Of a stretch of 64,000 nucleotides of DNA, positions 43,656 through 51,136 are shown piece after piece. A model generated the notes under the pieces. It had not been told where the DNA came from, searched no databases, and saw only the letters and a program-made list of their open reading frames with translations. The position numbers were made by a program, and so were the translations under genes. This stretch comes from Streptomyces amritsarensis (GTDB taxonomy: Bacteria > Actinomycetota > Actinomycetes > Streptomycetales > Streptomycetaceae). Position 1 is the stretch's first letter; each line of letters starts with the position of its first letter. The stretch is taken from NCBI RefSeq assembly GCF_001953875.1, contig NZ_MQUR01000017.1, positions 1-64,000 of the forward strand, read 5' to 3'.

Positions 43656-45302
43656 TCAGAGGCCCATCGCCGCCGCGAGGTCCTTCTTGATCGCGTCCAG
43701 GACTTCCTGGCCGGTCGCGCGGGCCGACGCCAGGTCGGAGGCCTCGGCCACCGGGACGACGACCTCCAGGTAGCACTTCAGCTTGGGCTCCGTGCCCGAC
43801 GGGCGGCAGATGACCCGGGCCTTGTACGCGCCGTCCAGGTAGTAGCGCAGGCCGTCCGTGGGCGGCAGCGACTGCGTGCCCCTGCTCAGGTCCTCCGCGG
43901 AGACGACCCGCAGGCCCGCCAGCGAGGCCGGGGGCTCCGCGCGCAGCGCCGCCATCGCGGAGGCGATCACCGACAGGTCGCGGACGCGGACGGAGAGCTG
44001 GTCGGTGGCGTGCAGCCCGTGGGCCATCGCCAGGTCGTCCAGCAGGTCGGTCAGGGTGCGGCCCTGCTCCTTGAGCTCCGAGGCCAGCTCGGCCACCAGC
44101 AGGGCGGCGGTCACGCCGTCCTTGTCGCGGACGCCCTCGGGGTCCACGCAGTAGCCGAGCGCCTCCTCGTAGCCGTAGCGCAGGCCCTCGACGCGGGCGA
44201 TCCACTTGAAGCCCGTCAGGGTCTCCTCGTGGCCGACGCCCGCCGCCTGCGCGATCCGGCCCAGCAGGCTGGAGGAGACGATCGACTCGGCGAAGACGCC
44301 GGTCGCGCCCTTGTGGACCAGGTGCGCCGCGAGCAGGGCGCCGACCTCGTCGCCGCGCAGCATCCGCCAGCCGTCCGCGGTGGGGACGGCCACCGCGCAG
44401 CGGTCGGCGTCGGGGTCGTTCGCGATGACGATGTCCGGCCGGACCTCGGCGGCCCTGGCGAACGCCAGGTCCATCGCGCCCGGCTCCTCCGGGTTGGGGA
44501 ACGCCACCGTCGGGAAGGCAGGGTCCGGTTCGGCCTGCTCGGCCACCAGGACCGGCTCCGGGAAGCCGTGCCGGGCGAACGCCGCCAGCACGACGTCCTT
44601 GCCGACGCCGTGCATGGCCGTGTAGACGGTCCGCACGCCCCGCGGGCCGCCGGGCGTCAGGACGGCGTCCGTACGGGCCAGGTAGGCCTCCAGGACCTCC
44701 TCGCCGAGGTCCTCCCAGCCGGATTCCGGCCGGGGGACCGAGGCGAGCGTGTCGACGCGGGCGATCTCCGCCGCGATCTCCGCGTCGGCCGGGGAGACGA
44801 TCTGCGAGCCGTCGCCGAGGTAGACCTTGTAGCCGTTGTCCCGGGGCGGGTTGTGGCTCGCGGTCACCTCGACGCCGGCCACGGCGCCCAGGTGCCTTAT
44901 GGCGTACGCGAGGACGGGCGTGGGCAGCGGGCGGGGCAGGACGGCCGCGCGCAGCCCGGCGCCGGTCATGACGGCCGCGGTGTCGCGGGCGAAGTCCGCC
45001 GACTTGTAGCGGGCGTCGTAGCCGACGACGACCAGGCCGCCGGTGTGCCCCTGGGCCTTCAGGTAGGCCGCGAGGCCCGCCGCGGCCCGGATGACCACGC
45101 TGCGGTTCATCCGCATCGGGCCCGCGCCGATCTCACCGCGCAGTCCGGCGGTGCCGAACTGGAGGGTGCCGGAGAACCGGTCGGAGAGCTCCGCCGTGTC
45201 GCCCGCCTCGATCAGCGCGGCCAGCTCGGCCGCGGTCTCCGGGTCGGGGTCCTCCGCCAGCCAGGCCCGGGCCCGGGTGATCAGGTCGTCCTGTTCCTGC
45301 AC
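43656..45302 (-). CDS. Phosphohexomutase-family enzyme, probable phosphopentomutase role
   Basis: A 548-residue alpha-D-phosphohexomutase family protein. The phosphoserine loop is VEVTASHNPPRDNGYKVY, the metal site IANDPDADRCAV, and the C-terminal phosphate-binding loop is ICRPSGTEPKLKCYLE. Similar Streptomyces genes are labelled phosphomannomutase. Two facts point to (deoxy)ribose-1-P/5-P interconversion: it starts 34 nt after the PNP stop in the same operon, and the operon carries the nucleoside operator. No other phosphopentomutase is seen in the window. GTG 45302 is the start. The chemical role is inference. Confidence 0.88.
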   Translation of the reverse strand: MQEQDDLITRARAWLAEDPDPETAAELAALIEAGDTAELSDRFSGTLQFGTAGLRGEIGAGPMRMNRSVVIRAAAGLAAYLKAQGHTGGLVVVGYDARYKSADFARDTAAVMTGAGLRAAVLPRPLPTPVLAYAIRHLGAVAGVEVTASHNPPRDNGYKVYLGDGSQIVSPADAEIAAEIARVDTLASVPRPESGWEDLGEEVLEAYLARTDAVLTPGGPRGVRTVYTAMHGVGKDVVLAAFARHGFPEPVLVAEQAEPDPAFPTVAFPNPEEPGAMDLAFARAAEVRPDIVIANDPDADRCAVAVPTADGWRMLRGDEVGALLAAHLVHKGATGVFAESIVSSSLLGRIAQAAGVGHEETLTGFKWIARVEGLRYGYEEALGYCVDPEGVRDKDGVTAALLVAELASELKEQGRTLTDLLDDLAMAHGLHATDQLSVRVRDLSVIASAMAALRAEPPASLAGLRVVSAEDLSRGTQSLPPTDGLRYYLDGAYKARVICRPSGTEPKLKCYLEVVVPVAEASDLASARATGQEVLDAIKKDLAAAMGL

Positions 45303-45336
45303 TACTTCCGCCTTACCTCTCGTACGGTCCGGAGCC

Positions 45337-46143
45337 TCAGATGCGGGCGAGGACCTGGGTCAGCAGCTTGCCCATGCGCGCGGCCGAGTCGCGGCCGGCC
45401 TGGAGGACCTCTTCGTGGTTGAGCGGCTCGCCGGAGATGCCCGCCGCCAGGTTGGTGACCAGGGAGATGCCGAGCACCTCGGCGCCGGCCTCACGGGCGG
45501 CGATGGCCTCCAGCACGGTGGACATGCCCACGAGGTCGGCGCCCATCACGCGGATCATGTTGATCTCGGCCGGGGTCTCGTAGTGCGGGCCGGGGAACTG
45601 GACGTAGACGCCCTCCTCGAGGGAGGGGTCGATCTCCTTGCACAGCGCGCGCAGCGCGGGCGAGTACAGGTTCGTCAGGTCCACGAAGTTCGCGCCGATG
45701 ATCGGCGAGGTGGCCGTCATGTTGATGTGGTCGCTGATCAGGACCGGCTGGCCGGGCTGCATGCCCTCGCGCAGACCGCCGCAGCCGTTGGTCAGCACGA
45801 CGGTCTTGCAGCCGGCGGCGACGGCGGTGCGGACACCGTGGGCGACGGCGGCGACGCCGCGGCCCTCGTAGTAGTGGGTGCGGCCCAGGAAGACCAGCGC
45901 GCGCTTGTCGCCGATCTTGTACGAGCGGACCTTGCCGCCGTGCCCTTCGACGGCGGCCGGGGGGAACCCGGGCAGCTCGGTGACGAGGAACTCGGCCTCG
46001 GGGGCGCCCAGGGCCTCGGCGGCGGGGGCCCAGCCGGAGCCCATGACGAGGGCGACATCGTGGGTCTCGGCGCCGGTGAGCTCGCGCAGGCGGGCGGCTG
46101 CGGCGTCGGCGGCGGCGGTGGGATCGGTAACAGATGCGTTCAC
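45337..46143 (-). CDS. punA: Purine nucleoside phosphorylase (trimeric PunA/XapA type)
   Basis: A 268-residue enzyme cleaving (deoxy)inosine and (deoxy)guanosine with phosphate. Motifs: [53 protein letters not shown] and [22 protein letters not shown]. These are class PNP-PUNA-XAPA features, not the hexameric DeoD type. GTG 46143 lies 7 nt after a -10-like TACGCT, so it is probably leaderless. An operator-like palindrome lies just upstream. Confidence 0.95.
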   Translation of the reverse strand: MNASVTDPTAAADAAAARLRELTGAETHDVALVMGSGWAPAAEALGAPEAEFLVTELPGFPPAAVEGHGGKVRSYKIGDKRALVFLGRTHYYEGRGVAAVAHGVRTAVAAGCKTVVLTNGCGGLREGMQPGQPVLISDHINMTATSPIIGANFVDLTNLYSPALRALCKEIDPSLEEGVYVQFPGPHYETPAEINMIRVMGADLVGMSTVLEAIAAREAGAEVLGISLVTNLAAGISGEPLNHEEVLQAGRDSAARMGKLLTQVLARI

Positions 46144-46150
46144 GCAGACG

Positions 46151-46180
46151 AGCGTAGCCGCTCATTGCCTACGCGCGTAG
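46151..46180 (-). promoter_or_regulatory. PNP promoter with perfect nucleoside-regulon operator
   Basis: On the minus strand TACGCT (46156-46151) precedes GTG 46143. CTACGCGCGTAG (46169-46180) covers the expected -35 position 17 nt upstream of this -10. Confidence 0.65.
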
Positions 46181-46311
46181 ATGGCACAGCTCACCATGCT
46201 CGGATCGTTGTCTTGTCGTTTCCGACCAAATGTCCGCTGCCACCTCCGGTGACCTGCGATGACCTGCGGCGATCGGCCGGACAGCCCGTCCGGGAGGCCG
46301 CGCCGGGGAAT

Positions 46312-46749
46312 TCAGCAGGGGCGCTTGCGCAGCTCCATCACGTAGTCGTGCGGGGCGCCCGCGGACTCGGCCGCGTCGGCGATCTCGCCCAGGTAGCGCG
46401 CCGAGGGCAGGCCGCCCTCGTAGCCGTTGAGCACGTAGCACCAGGCGGCCTCGTCGCCTTCCATGGTGTGCACCCGGATCCGCATGCGCCGGTAGATGTC
46501 GAGCCCGACGCCCTCCCAGCGGTCCATCGAGTCCTCGTCGAGCGGGGCGATGTCGTAGAGGGCGACGAACACCTGCTGGCGGGGGGCCTCGGCGATGGTG
46601 GCGAGGGAGCCCTCCCAGCCCATCTGCTCGCCGCCGAAGGTCAGCCGCCAGTCGTTGAGCCAGCCCGTGCCGCGCAGCGGCGAATGGGGAGCGCGGCGCG
46701 TCATCAGCCGCGGGTCGAGGTTGCCGGCGTACGCGGCGTAGAGCGACAT
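46312..46749 (-). CDS. Gamma-glutamylcyclotransferase-like (GGCT/AIG2) protein
   Basis: A 145-residue GGCT-fold protein. The N-terminal signature is LYAAYAGNLDP (YGSN-like loop), followed by WRLTFGGEQMGWEGSLATI and MDRWEGVGLDIYRRM. Catalytic Glu candidates are in the central part. It may act on gamma-glutamyl amines or peptides. ATG 46749 is the start. Not co-oriented with the salvage genes. Confidence 0.85.
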   Translation of the reverse strand: MSLYAAYAGNLDPRLMTRRAPHSPLRGTGWLNDWRLTFGGEQMGWEGSLATIAEAPRQQVFVALYDIAPLDEDSMDRWEGVGLDIYRRMRIRVHTMEGDEAAWCYVLNGYEGGLPSARYLGEIADAAESAGAPHDYVMELRKRPC

Positions 46750-46948
46750 GAGGTCGAGGGTACGGGAGGGGCGGCCGTGGAGGCGTGCCCGGCCGGGCGT
46801 ACCCCCGGACGGAGTCCCGCGGCGGGACCGGGCGCGAAGCACCTTGAAGCGTGCGGGACAATGGAGCACGGAATGCATCCCCCGGGGAGACCCCCCGGAA
46901 CACCGGCCGGGGCGGCAGCCGGCCGGGTAGACGTGAGGCGGACTTTTC

Positions 46949-48388
46949 GTGACCCGGATCGTGATCATCGGCGGCGGACCCGGCGGGTATGAGGCGGCCC
47001 TCGTGGGGGCCCAGCTCGGCGCGGAGGTGACCGTCGTGGACTGCGACGGCCTGGGCGGGGCCTCGGTCCTGACCGACTGCGTACCTTCCAAGACTCTGAT
47101 CGCGACCGCCGAGGTGATGACCACCTTCGACTCCTCCTACGAGGAGCTGGGGATCATCGTCGCGGACGACACCCCGCACATCGAGCAGGCCGCGCGTGTC
47201 GTGGGCGTGGACCTCGGCAAGGTGAACCGGCGTGTCAAGCGCCTCGCGCTCGCCCAGTCGCACGACATCACCGCCTCCGTCACCCGCGCCGGCGCCAAGG
47301 TCATGCGAGGCCGCGGCAAGCTGGGCGGCCCGCAGGGCATCGACGGCACCCGGGACGTCATCGTCACCGCCGCGGACGGCACCGAGACGATCCTGACGGC
47401 GGACGCCGTCCTCATCGCCACCGGCGGCACCCCGCGCGAGATCCCCGACGCCCAGCCCGACGGCGAGCGCATCCTGAACTGGACCCAGGTCTACGACCTC
47501 GACGAGCTCCCCGAGGAGCTCATCGTGGTCGGCTCCGGTGTGACCGGCGCCGAGTTCGCCGGCGCGTACCAGGCGCTCGGCTCCCGGGTCACCCTGGTGT
47601 CCTCCCGCGACCGCGTGCTGCCGGGCGAGGACCCCGACGCGGCGGCCGTCCTGGAGGACGTCTTCCGCCGCCGCGGCATGAACGTCGTCGGGCGCTCGCG
47701 CGCCGAGTCCGCCAAGCGGGTCGGCGACCGGGTCGAGGTCACCCTGTCCGACGGGCGGGTGCTCACCGGTACGCACTGCCTGATGGCGGTCGGCGCGATC
47801 CCGAACACCGCGAACATGAACCTGGAGGAGTCCGGGGTCCGGCTCAAGGACTCCGGGCACATCTGGACCGACAAGGTCTCCCGCACCTCCGCGCCGGGCG
47901 TGTACGCCGCCGGTGACGTCACCGGCGTCTTCGCGCTCGCGTCCGTCGCCGCCATGCAGGGGCGCATCGCGATGTACCACTTCCTCGGCGACGCGGTGGC
48001 CCCGCTGAACCTCAAGACGGTCTCCTCGAACGTCTTCACCGACCCGGAGATCGCCACCGTCGGCTACACGCAGGCGGACGTGGACGCCGGCAAGATCGAC
48101 GCCCGTGTGGTGAAGCTTCCCCTGCTGCGCAACCCGCGCGCCAAGATGCAGGGCATCCGCGACGGCTTCGTGAAGATGTTCTGCCGCCCGGGCACCGGCA
48201 TCGTGGTGGGCGGCGTGGTCGTCTCCCCGCGCGCGAGCGAGCTCATCCACCCGATCTCGATCGCCGTCGACAACAATCTGACGGTCGAGCAGATCGCAAA
48301 CGCGTTCACCGTGTACCCCTCCCTGTCGGGGTCGATCGCGGAGGTGGCCCGCCAGCTGCACACGCGGAAGGCCGGCGGGGAGGCCTGA
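46949..48388 (+). CDS. lpdA: NAD(P)H quinone dehydrogenase-like flavoprotein (LpdA)
   Basis: A 479-residue FAD/NAD-linked disulfide-oxidoreductase fold. The FAD motif is VIIGGGPGGYEAALVGAQLG and the NAD motif VVGSGVTGAEFAGAYQALG. In place of the redox pair CxxxxC it has SVLTDCVPSK, so only one Cys remains, as in M. tuberculosis LpdA (a quinone reductase, not a lipoamide dehydrogenase). A dimerisation domain spans about 360-470. GTG 46949 is the start. A hairpin follows at 48388-48429. Confidence 0.9.
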   Translation: MTRIVIIGGGPGGYEAALVGAQLGAEVTVVDCDGLGGASVLTDCVPSKTLIATAEVMTTFDSSYEELGIIVADDTPHIEQAARVVGVDLGKVNRRVKRLALAQSHDITASVTRAGAKVMRGRGKLGGPQGIDGTRDVIVTAADGTETILTADAVLIATGGTPREIPDAQPDGERILNWTQVYDLDELPEELIVVGSGVTGAEFAGAYQALGSRVTLVSSRDRVLPGEDPDAAAVLEDVFRRRGMNVVGRSRAESAKRVGDRVEVTLSDGRVLTGTHCLMAVGAIPNTANMNLEESGVRLKDSGHIWTDKVSRTSAPGVYAAGDVTGVFALASVAAMQGRIAMYHFLGDAVAPLNLKTVSSNVFTDPEIATVGYTQADVDAGKIDARVVKLPLLRNPRAKMQGIRDGFVKMFCRPGTGIVVGGVVVSPRASELIHPISIAVDNNLTVEQIANAFTVYPSLSGSIAEVARQLHTRKAGGEA

Positions 48389-48429
48389 CCGCCCCCAACC
48401 GCCCCGCGCCCCAGGGGCGTTGGGGCGGT
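48388..48429 (+). terminator. Hairpin terminator after lpdA
   Basis: Arms 48388-48405 and 48413-48429 pair with two small bulges (ACCGCCCC... with ...GGGGCGGT). Confidence 0.65.
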
Positions 48430-48526
48430 GCCCGGCCGCGTGGCCGGGTGTTCACCCGCACCTCGGGCTGCGTATACCACTAGTCGCCCCGCCATATGGA
48501 CAACTTCGGTATTCCGGCGCAAAGAG

Positions 48527-48556
48527 CTGAAACCAGACGGTCGTTGGGGTTACTGT
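48527..48556 (+). promoter_or_regulatory. Candidate promoter of the DeoR gene, leaderless
   Basis: CTGAAA (48527-48532), 18 nt, TACTGT (48551-48556), and GTG 48564 starting 7 nt later. Confidence 0.55.
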
Positions 48557-48563
48557 CAGTTTC

Positions 48564-49523
48564 GTGTTCGCTGCAGAACGTCGCCAATTGATCCTCGAAA
48601 TGGTGCGGGCCAACGGAGCGGTTTCGCTCCGGGAGCTCGCCCGTGTCGTCCAGACCTCCGAAGTGACCGTACGGCGGGACGTGCGGGCGCTGGAGGCCGA
48701 AGGACTCCTCGACCGCCGACACGGCGGTGCGGTCTTGCCGGGCGGTTTCACGCGGGAGTCCGGCTTTCCGCAAAAGTCCCATCTCGCGACGGCGGAGAAG
48801 ACCGCCATCGCCGATGTCGCGGCCGGCCTCGTCGAAGAGGGCGAGGCCGTCGTCGTCGGCGCGGGCACCACGACGCAGGAGCTGGCCCGCCGGCTCGCCC
48901 GCGTGCCCGGCCTGACCGTCGTCACCAACTCCCTCCTGGTCGCCCAGGCCCTGGCCCACGCCAACCGGGTCGAAGTCGTCATGACCGGCGGCACCCTGCG
49001 CGGGTCCAACTACGCCCTCGTCGGCAGCGGAGCCGAGCAGTCCCTCCAGGGGCTGCGGGTCTCCCGGGCCTTCCTGTCGGGCAGCGGTCTGACGGCGGAG
49101 CGCGGCCTGTCCACGTCCAACATGCTCAGCGCGAGCGTGGACCGGGCGCTGGTGCAGGCGGCGGCGGAGGTGGTGGTCCTGGCCGACCACACCAAGCTCG
49201 GCACGGACACGATGTTCCAGACGGTGCCGACGGACGTGATGACCCGCCTGGTCACGGACGAGCCCCCACCGCACGACGACCGGGCCGCCACCGAACTCCA
49301 GGCCCTGGCGGATCAGGGCGTGCAGATCACGGTGGCGGGCGGCCAGGCCGCGGCCTCCGCCGGCCTGGACGGCCTGGGCGGCCGCCGCCCCCGCCGCGAC
49401 TCCCCCCTCCCGGTCCAACGCCGCGGCGGCCCGACGGCCCAACTCCGCAGCGCGTCCCCCCTACCGGACCCGGGTGACCGCGAACGGGAGCGGGCCCGCG
49501 TGGCGGACATGCGGCGGCGGTAG
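48564..49523 (+). CDS. DeoR/GlpR-family transcriptional regulator
   Basis: A 319-residue repressor. The N-terminal DeoR helix-turn-helix is AAERRQLILEMVRANGAVSLRELARVVQTSEVTVRRDVRALEAEGLLDRRHGGAV, and the sugar-phosphate-sensing DeoRC domain contains VVGAGTTTQELARRL, LTVVTNSLLVAQAL, MTGGTLRGSNYALVG and VVLADHTKLG. The last 65 residues are a low-complexity extension. DeoR proteins often sense phosphosugars, so it is a candidate reader of CTACGCGCGTAG (inference). GTG 48564 follows a -10-like hexamer. Confidence 0.9.
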   Translation: MFAAERRQLILEMVRANGAVSLRELARVVQTSEVTVRRDVRALEAEGLLDRRHGGAVLPGGFTRESGFPQKSHLATAEKTAIADVAAGLVEEGEAVVVGAGTTTQELARRLARVPGLTVVTNSLLVAQALAHANRVEVVMTGGTLRGSNYALVGSGAEQSLQGLRVSRAFLSGSGLTAERGLSTSNMLSASVDRALVQAAAEVVVLADHTKLGTDTMFQTVPTDVMTRLVTDEPPPHDDRAATELQALADQGVQITVAGGQAAASAGLDGLGGRRPRRDSPLPVQRRGGPTAQLRSASPLPDPGDRERERARVADMRRR

Positions 49524-49540
49524 TCACGCCGAGTGGACTC

Positions 49541-49587
49541 AGCCCGGAGATCAAGCCGCAGTGGTAGTGCGTGCTGATCTTCGGGCT
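49541..49587 (+). terminator. Hairpin after the DeoR gene
   Basis: AGCCCGGAGATCA (49541-49553) pairs with TGATCTTCGGGCT (49575-49587) with a single G-U pair and a 21-nt loop, 18 nt after the stop. Confidence 0.7.
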
Positions 49588-49704
49588 CCGTGACGTCCGA
49601 GGCTTGGCGGCGCCTCTGCGCATCATTGCCGAGTCCTGTGAGGGATCAGCCGGTGTCAGGAAGCGCAGACGATGCGGCTACCCCAGGTGCCGTAGGATTC
49701 CTGT

Positions 49705-50412
49705 GTGGAAGAACTGATAAATCCGCGGAGCGGTAGCATTCGACGATTTCTGCAACGATGGTATGGCGTGGTTGCGAGTCAGGTCGACGATGATGTTCCT
49801 GAATTCTCAGAAATTCCGGCGGAACTAGTCGACTGGCATCGAGCGATTGCGGAAGTCGGCGGGCGCCTAGTTTCTCAGAATCGTCCGATACCGCTGGCGG
49901 AGCTCGATAAGGCCAGTGACGGCATGATGATTTTCTGGGTCGAGAATCAAGGCGCCTACTACTGGGCAACCGATGTGCAGGCGACGGAACGAGTGGTGTC
50001 CTGCCGCGGTCACGAGTCAGAACCCTGGCGTCTTACAGGTGAGACTCTCGAGAACTTCCTTCTGCACTGCACTGTGAGCGAGGTGATCGGCGGATCGGAT
50101 TCTTGCTTCACCGCGATAGTCCCGGATGCAGTCCTCCAAGGGTCTGTCTTGCGGGACTTTTCTGTACTTCCGTTCCCTGCTCTGGAGAACGAGGACCCGT
50201 CCACTAGGCTCTTGTGTGATTCTGGCGCGCTCGCATGCGCGGGTCCACCACCGGTTGGCTACGCGCTTCCGGGCGAGCCAGGGGTGATGATCAAGGTCGC
50301 CGTAGCGCCGGGTGGCGACGTGCAGAAATATCGATCGGGATTGGAAGGATACATCCTTCCTGCTGGGGTTCGAGATGAAGTCGAATACTCCGAGGATGAC
50401 CTCCCATTCTGA
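49705..50412 (+). CDS. Orphan hypothetical protein, possibly SUKH/SMI1-like immunity protein
   Basis: A 235-residue soluble protein, lower in GC than its neighbours with more ATT, AAT and GAT codons, suggesting recent transfer. The block MMIFWVENQGAYYWATDVQA followed by EPWRLTGETLENFLLHCTVSEVIGG resembles SMI1/KNR4-type (SUKH) immunity proteins, but I cannot confirm this. It faces a degraded toxin gene across a shared hairpin. GTG 49705 follows a -10-like TAGGAT (49693-49698) and may be leaderless. Confidence 0.7.
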   Translation: MEELINPRSGSIRRFLQRWYGVVASQVDDDVPEFSEIPAELVDWHRAIAEVGGRLVSQNRPIPLAELDKASDGMMIFWVENQGAYYWATDVQATERVVSCRGHESEPWRLTGETLENFLLHCTVSEVIGGSDSCFTAIVPDAVLQGSVLRDFSVLPFPALENEDPSTRLLCDSGALACAGPPPVGYALPGEPGVMIKVAVAPGGDVQKYRSGLEGYILPAGVRDEVEYSEDDLPF

Positions 50413-50429
50413 GATTGGGGTTGAAGCAT

Positions 50430-50465
50430 GCCCGGTGGAGGTTCATGAGTGAACCTCCACCGGGC
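50430..50465. terminator. Bidirectional hairpin between the orphan gene and the toxin remnant
   Basis: A perfect 16-bp stem (arms 50430-50445 and 50450-50465, loop TGAG). Confidence 0.88.
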
Positions 50466-50481
50466 GAACTGCCAAGTCAGC

Positions 50482-51132
50482 CTACAAGGCGTTTCCGATA
50501 AATTTTTCTGGCCTTCTTCCTGGTGCGAGAACCCACATCTCAGCTCCAAATGGCAGGGCGTCTTCAATGGCTACACTGGAAGTTCCTTTTCCTAAGGGCT
50601 GTCCCGTAATCCCCCGCGGGCGCACGACGACAGCTACGGCACCTCGCTGCGTTGTCGGAACGCCCGAATGCGCCCAGTATGAGGACGCCCCTCCGCCTTG
50701 CGATGCACCGCATCTGACGCCGTGCGCTGATCCACCGGGGATTACGGGACAGCCCTTAGGTATGCGTCGCAAGGGCCATCCACGTGGTCGATGTAGAGCA
50801 CGCCTTGCTTGATTTTGTTCACGCGCATGTAGGCTGCGGCCTGCATCTCTACGTGATGGCGATTTGTCTTAGTCAGAGGCGAGATCGTCAATGAATCCGC
50901 CGATCTTCTCTCCGCTACTGAACGGAACCTCGTCAACCTGGATGTCCAAAATTCCGACGGTGCGACGATCGTAGTCCTTTTCCAGCGACGTGGTTGCGAC
51001 CTTGCACTGCGTCGGGGTGGCGTTGTGCGTAAGGACCGGCACGGAGCCCGCGAGCACGTAGTACGTGTGCTTGTTGGAGACCGTCAGGTTGTGGACACGT
51101 TTGTGCTGCGTCCAGCGCTTGACCTCCGTGAC
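50482..51132 (-). pseudogene. Degraded Hint-SCP1.201-like cytidine-deaminase toxin
   Basis: Minus-strand remnant of a polymorphic toxin. It begins with a Hint/intein-type end (KRVHNLTVSNKHTYYVLAG, then PVLTHN, 51105-51022). A linker (TVGILDIQVDEVPFSSGEK) follows, then a frameshift near 50870-50900. The deaminase core RHHVEMQAAAYMRVNKIK and YIDHVDGPCDAY, with the catalytic H-x-E, comes next and breaks at the MITE (50595-50756). Coding resumes as EDALPFGAEMWVLAPG and ends at TAG 50482-50484. Removing 164 bp (MITE plus one TA) restores the frame across the insertion. The second zinc Cys is Tyr. The upstream part of the toxin is missing. Confidence 0.8.
50593..50758. mobile_element. 162-bp MITE-like element with TA target duplication
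   Basis: Perfect terminal inverted repeats of 20 bp, AGGGCTGTCCCGTAATCCCC at 50595-50614 and its complement at 50737-50756. Both are flanked by TA (50593-50594 and 50757-50758). The ends resemble those of Streptomyces IS elements that start GGGCTGTCCCG. No transposase is encoded, so it depends on one elsewhere. It sits inside the deaminase toxin frame. Confidence 0.85.
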
Positions 51133-51136
51133 CTGG

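Noticed and set aside
50567..50812. 81-codon plus-strand frame over the MITE
   Set aside because: It is mostly the two inverted ends and internal MITE sequence read through; no protein similarity.
51065..51136. First 24 codons of the FG-GAP frame as a true N-terminus
   Set aside because: They are the antisense of the Hint remnant and contain no signal peptide.
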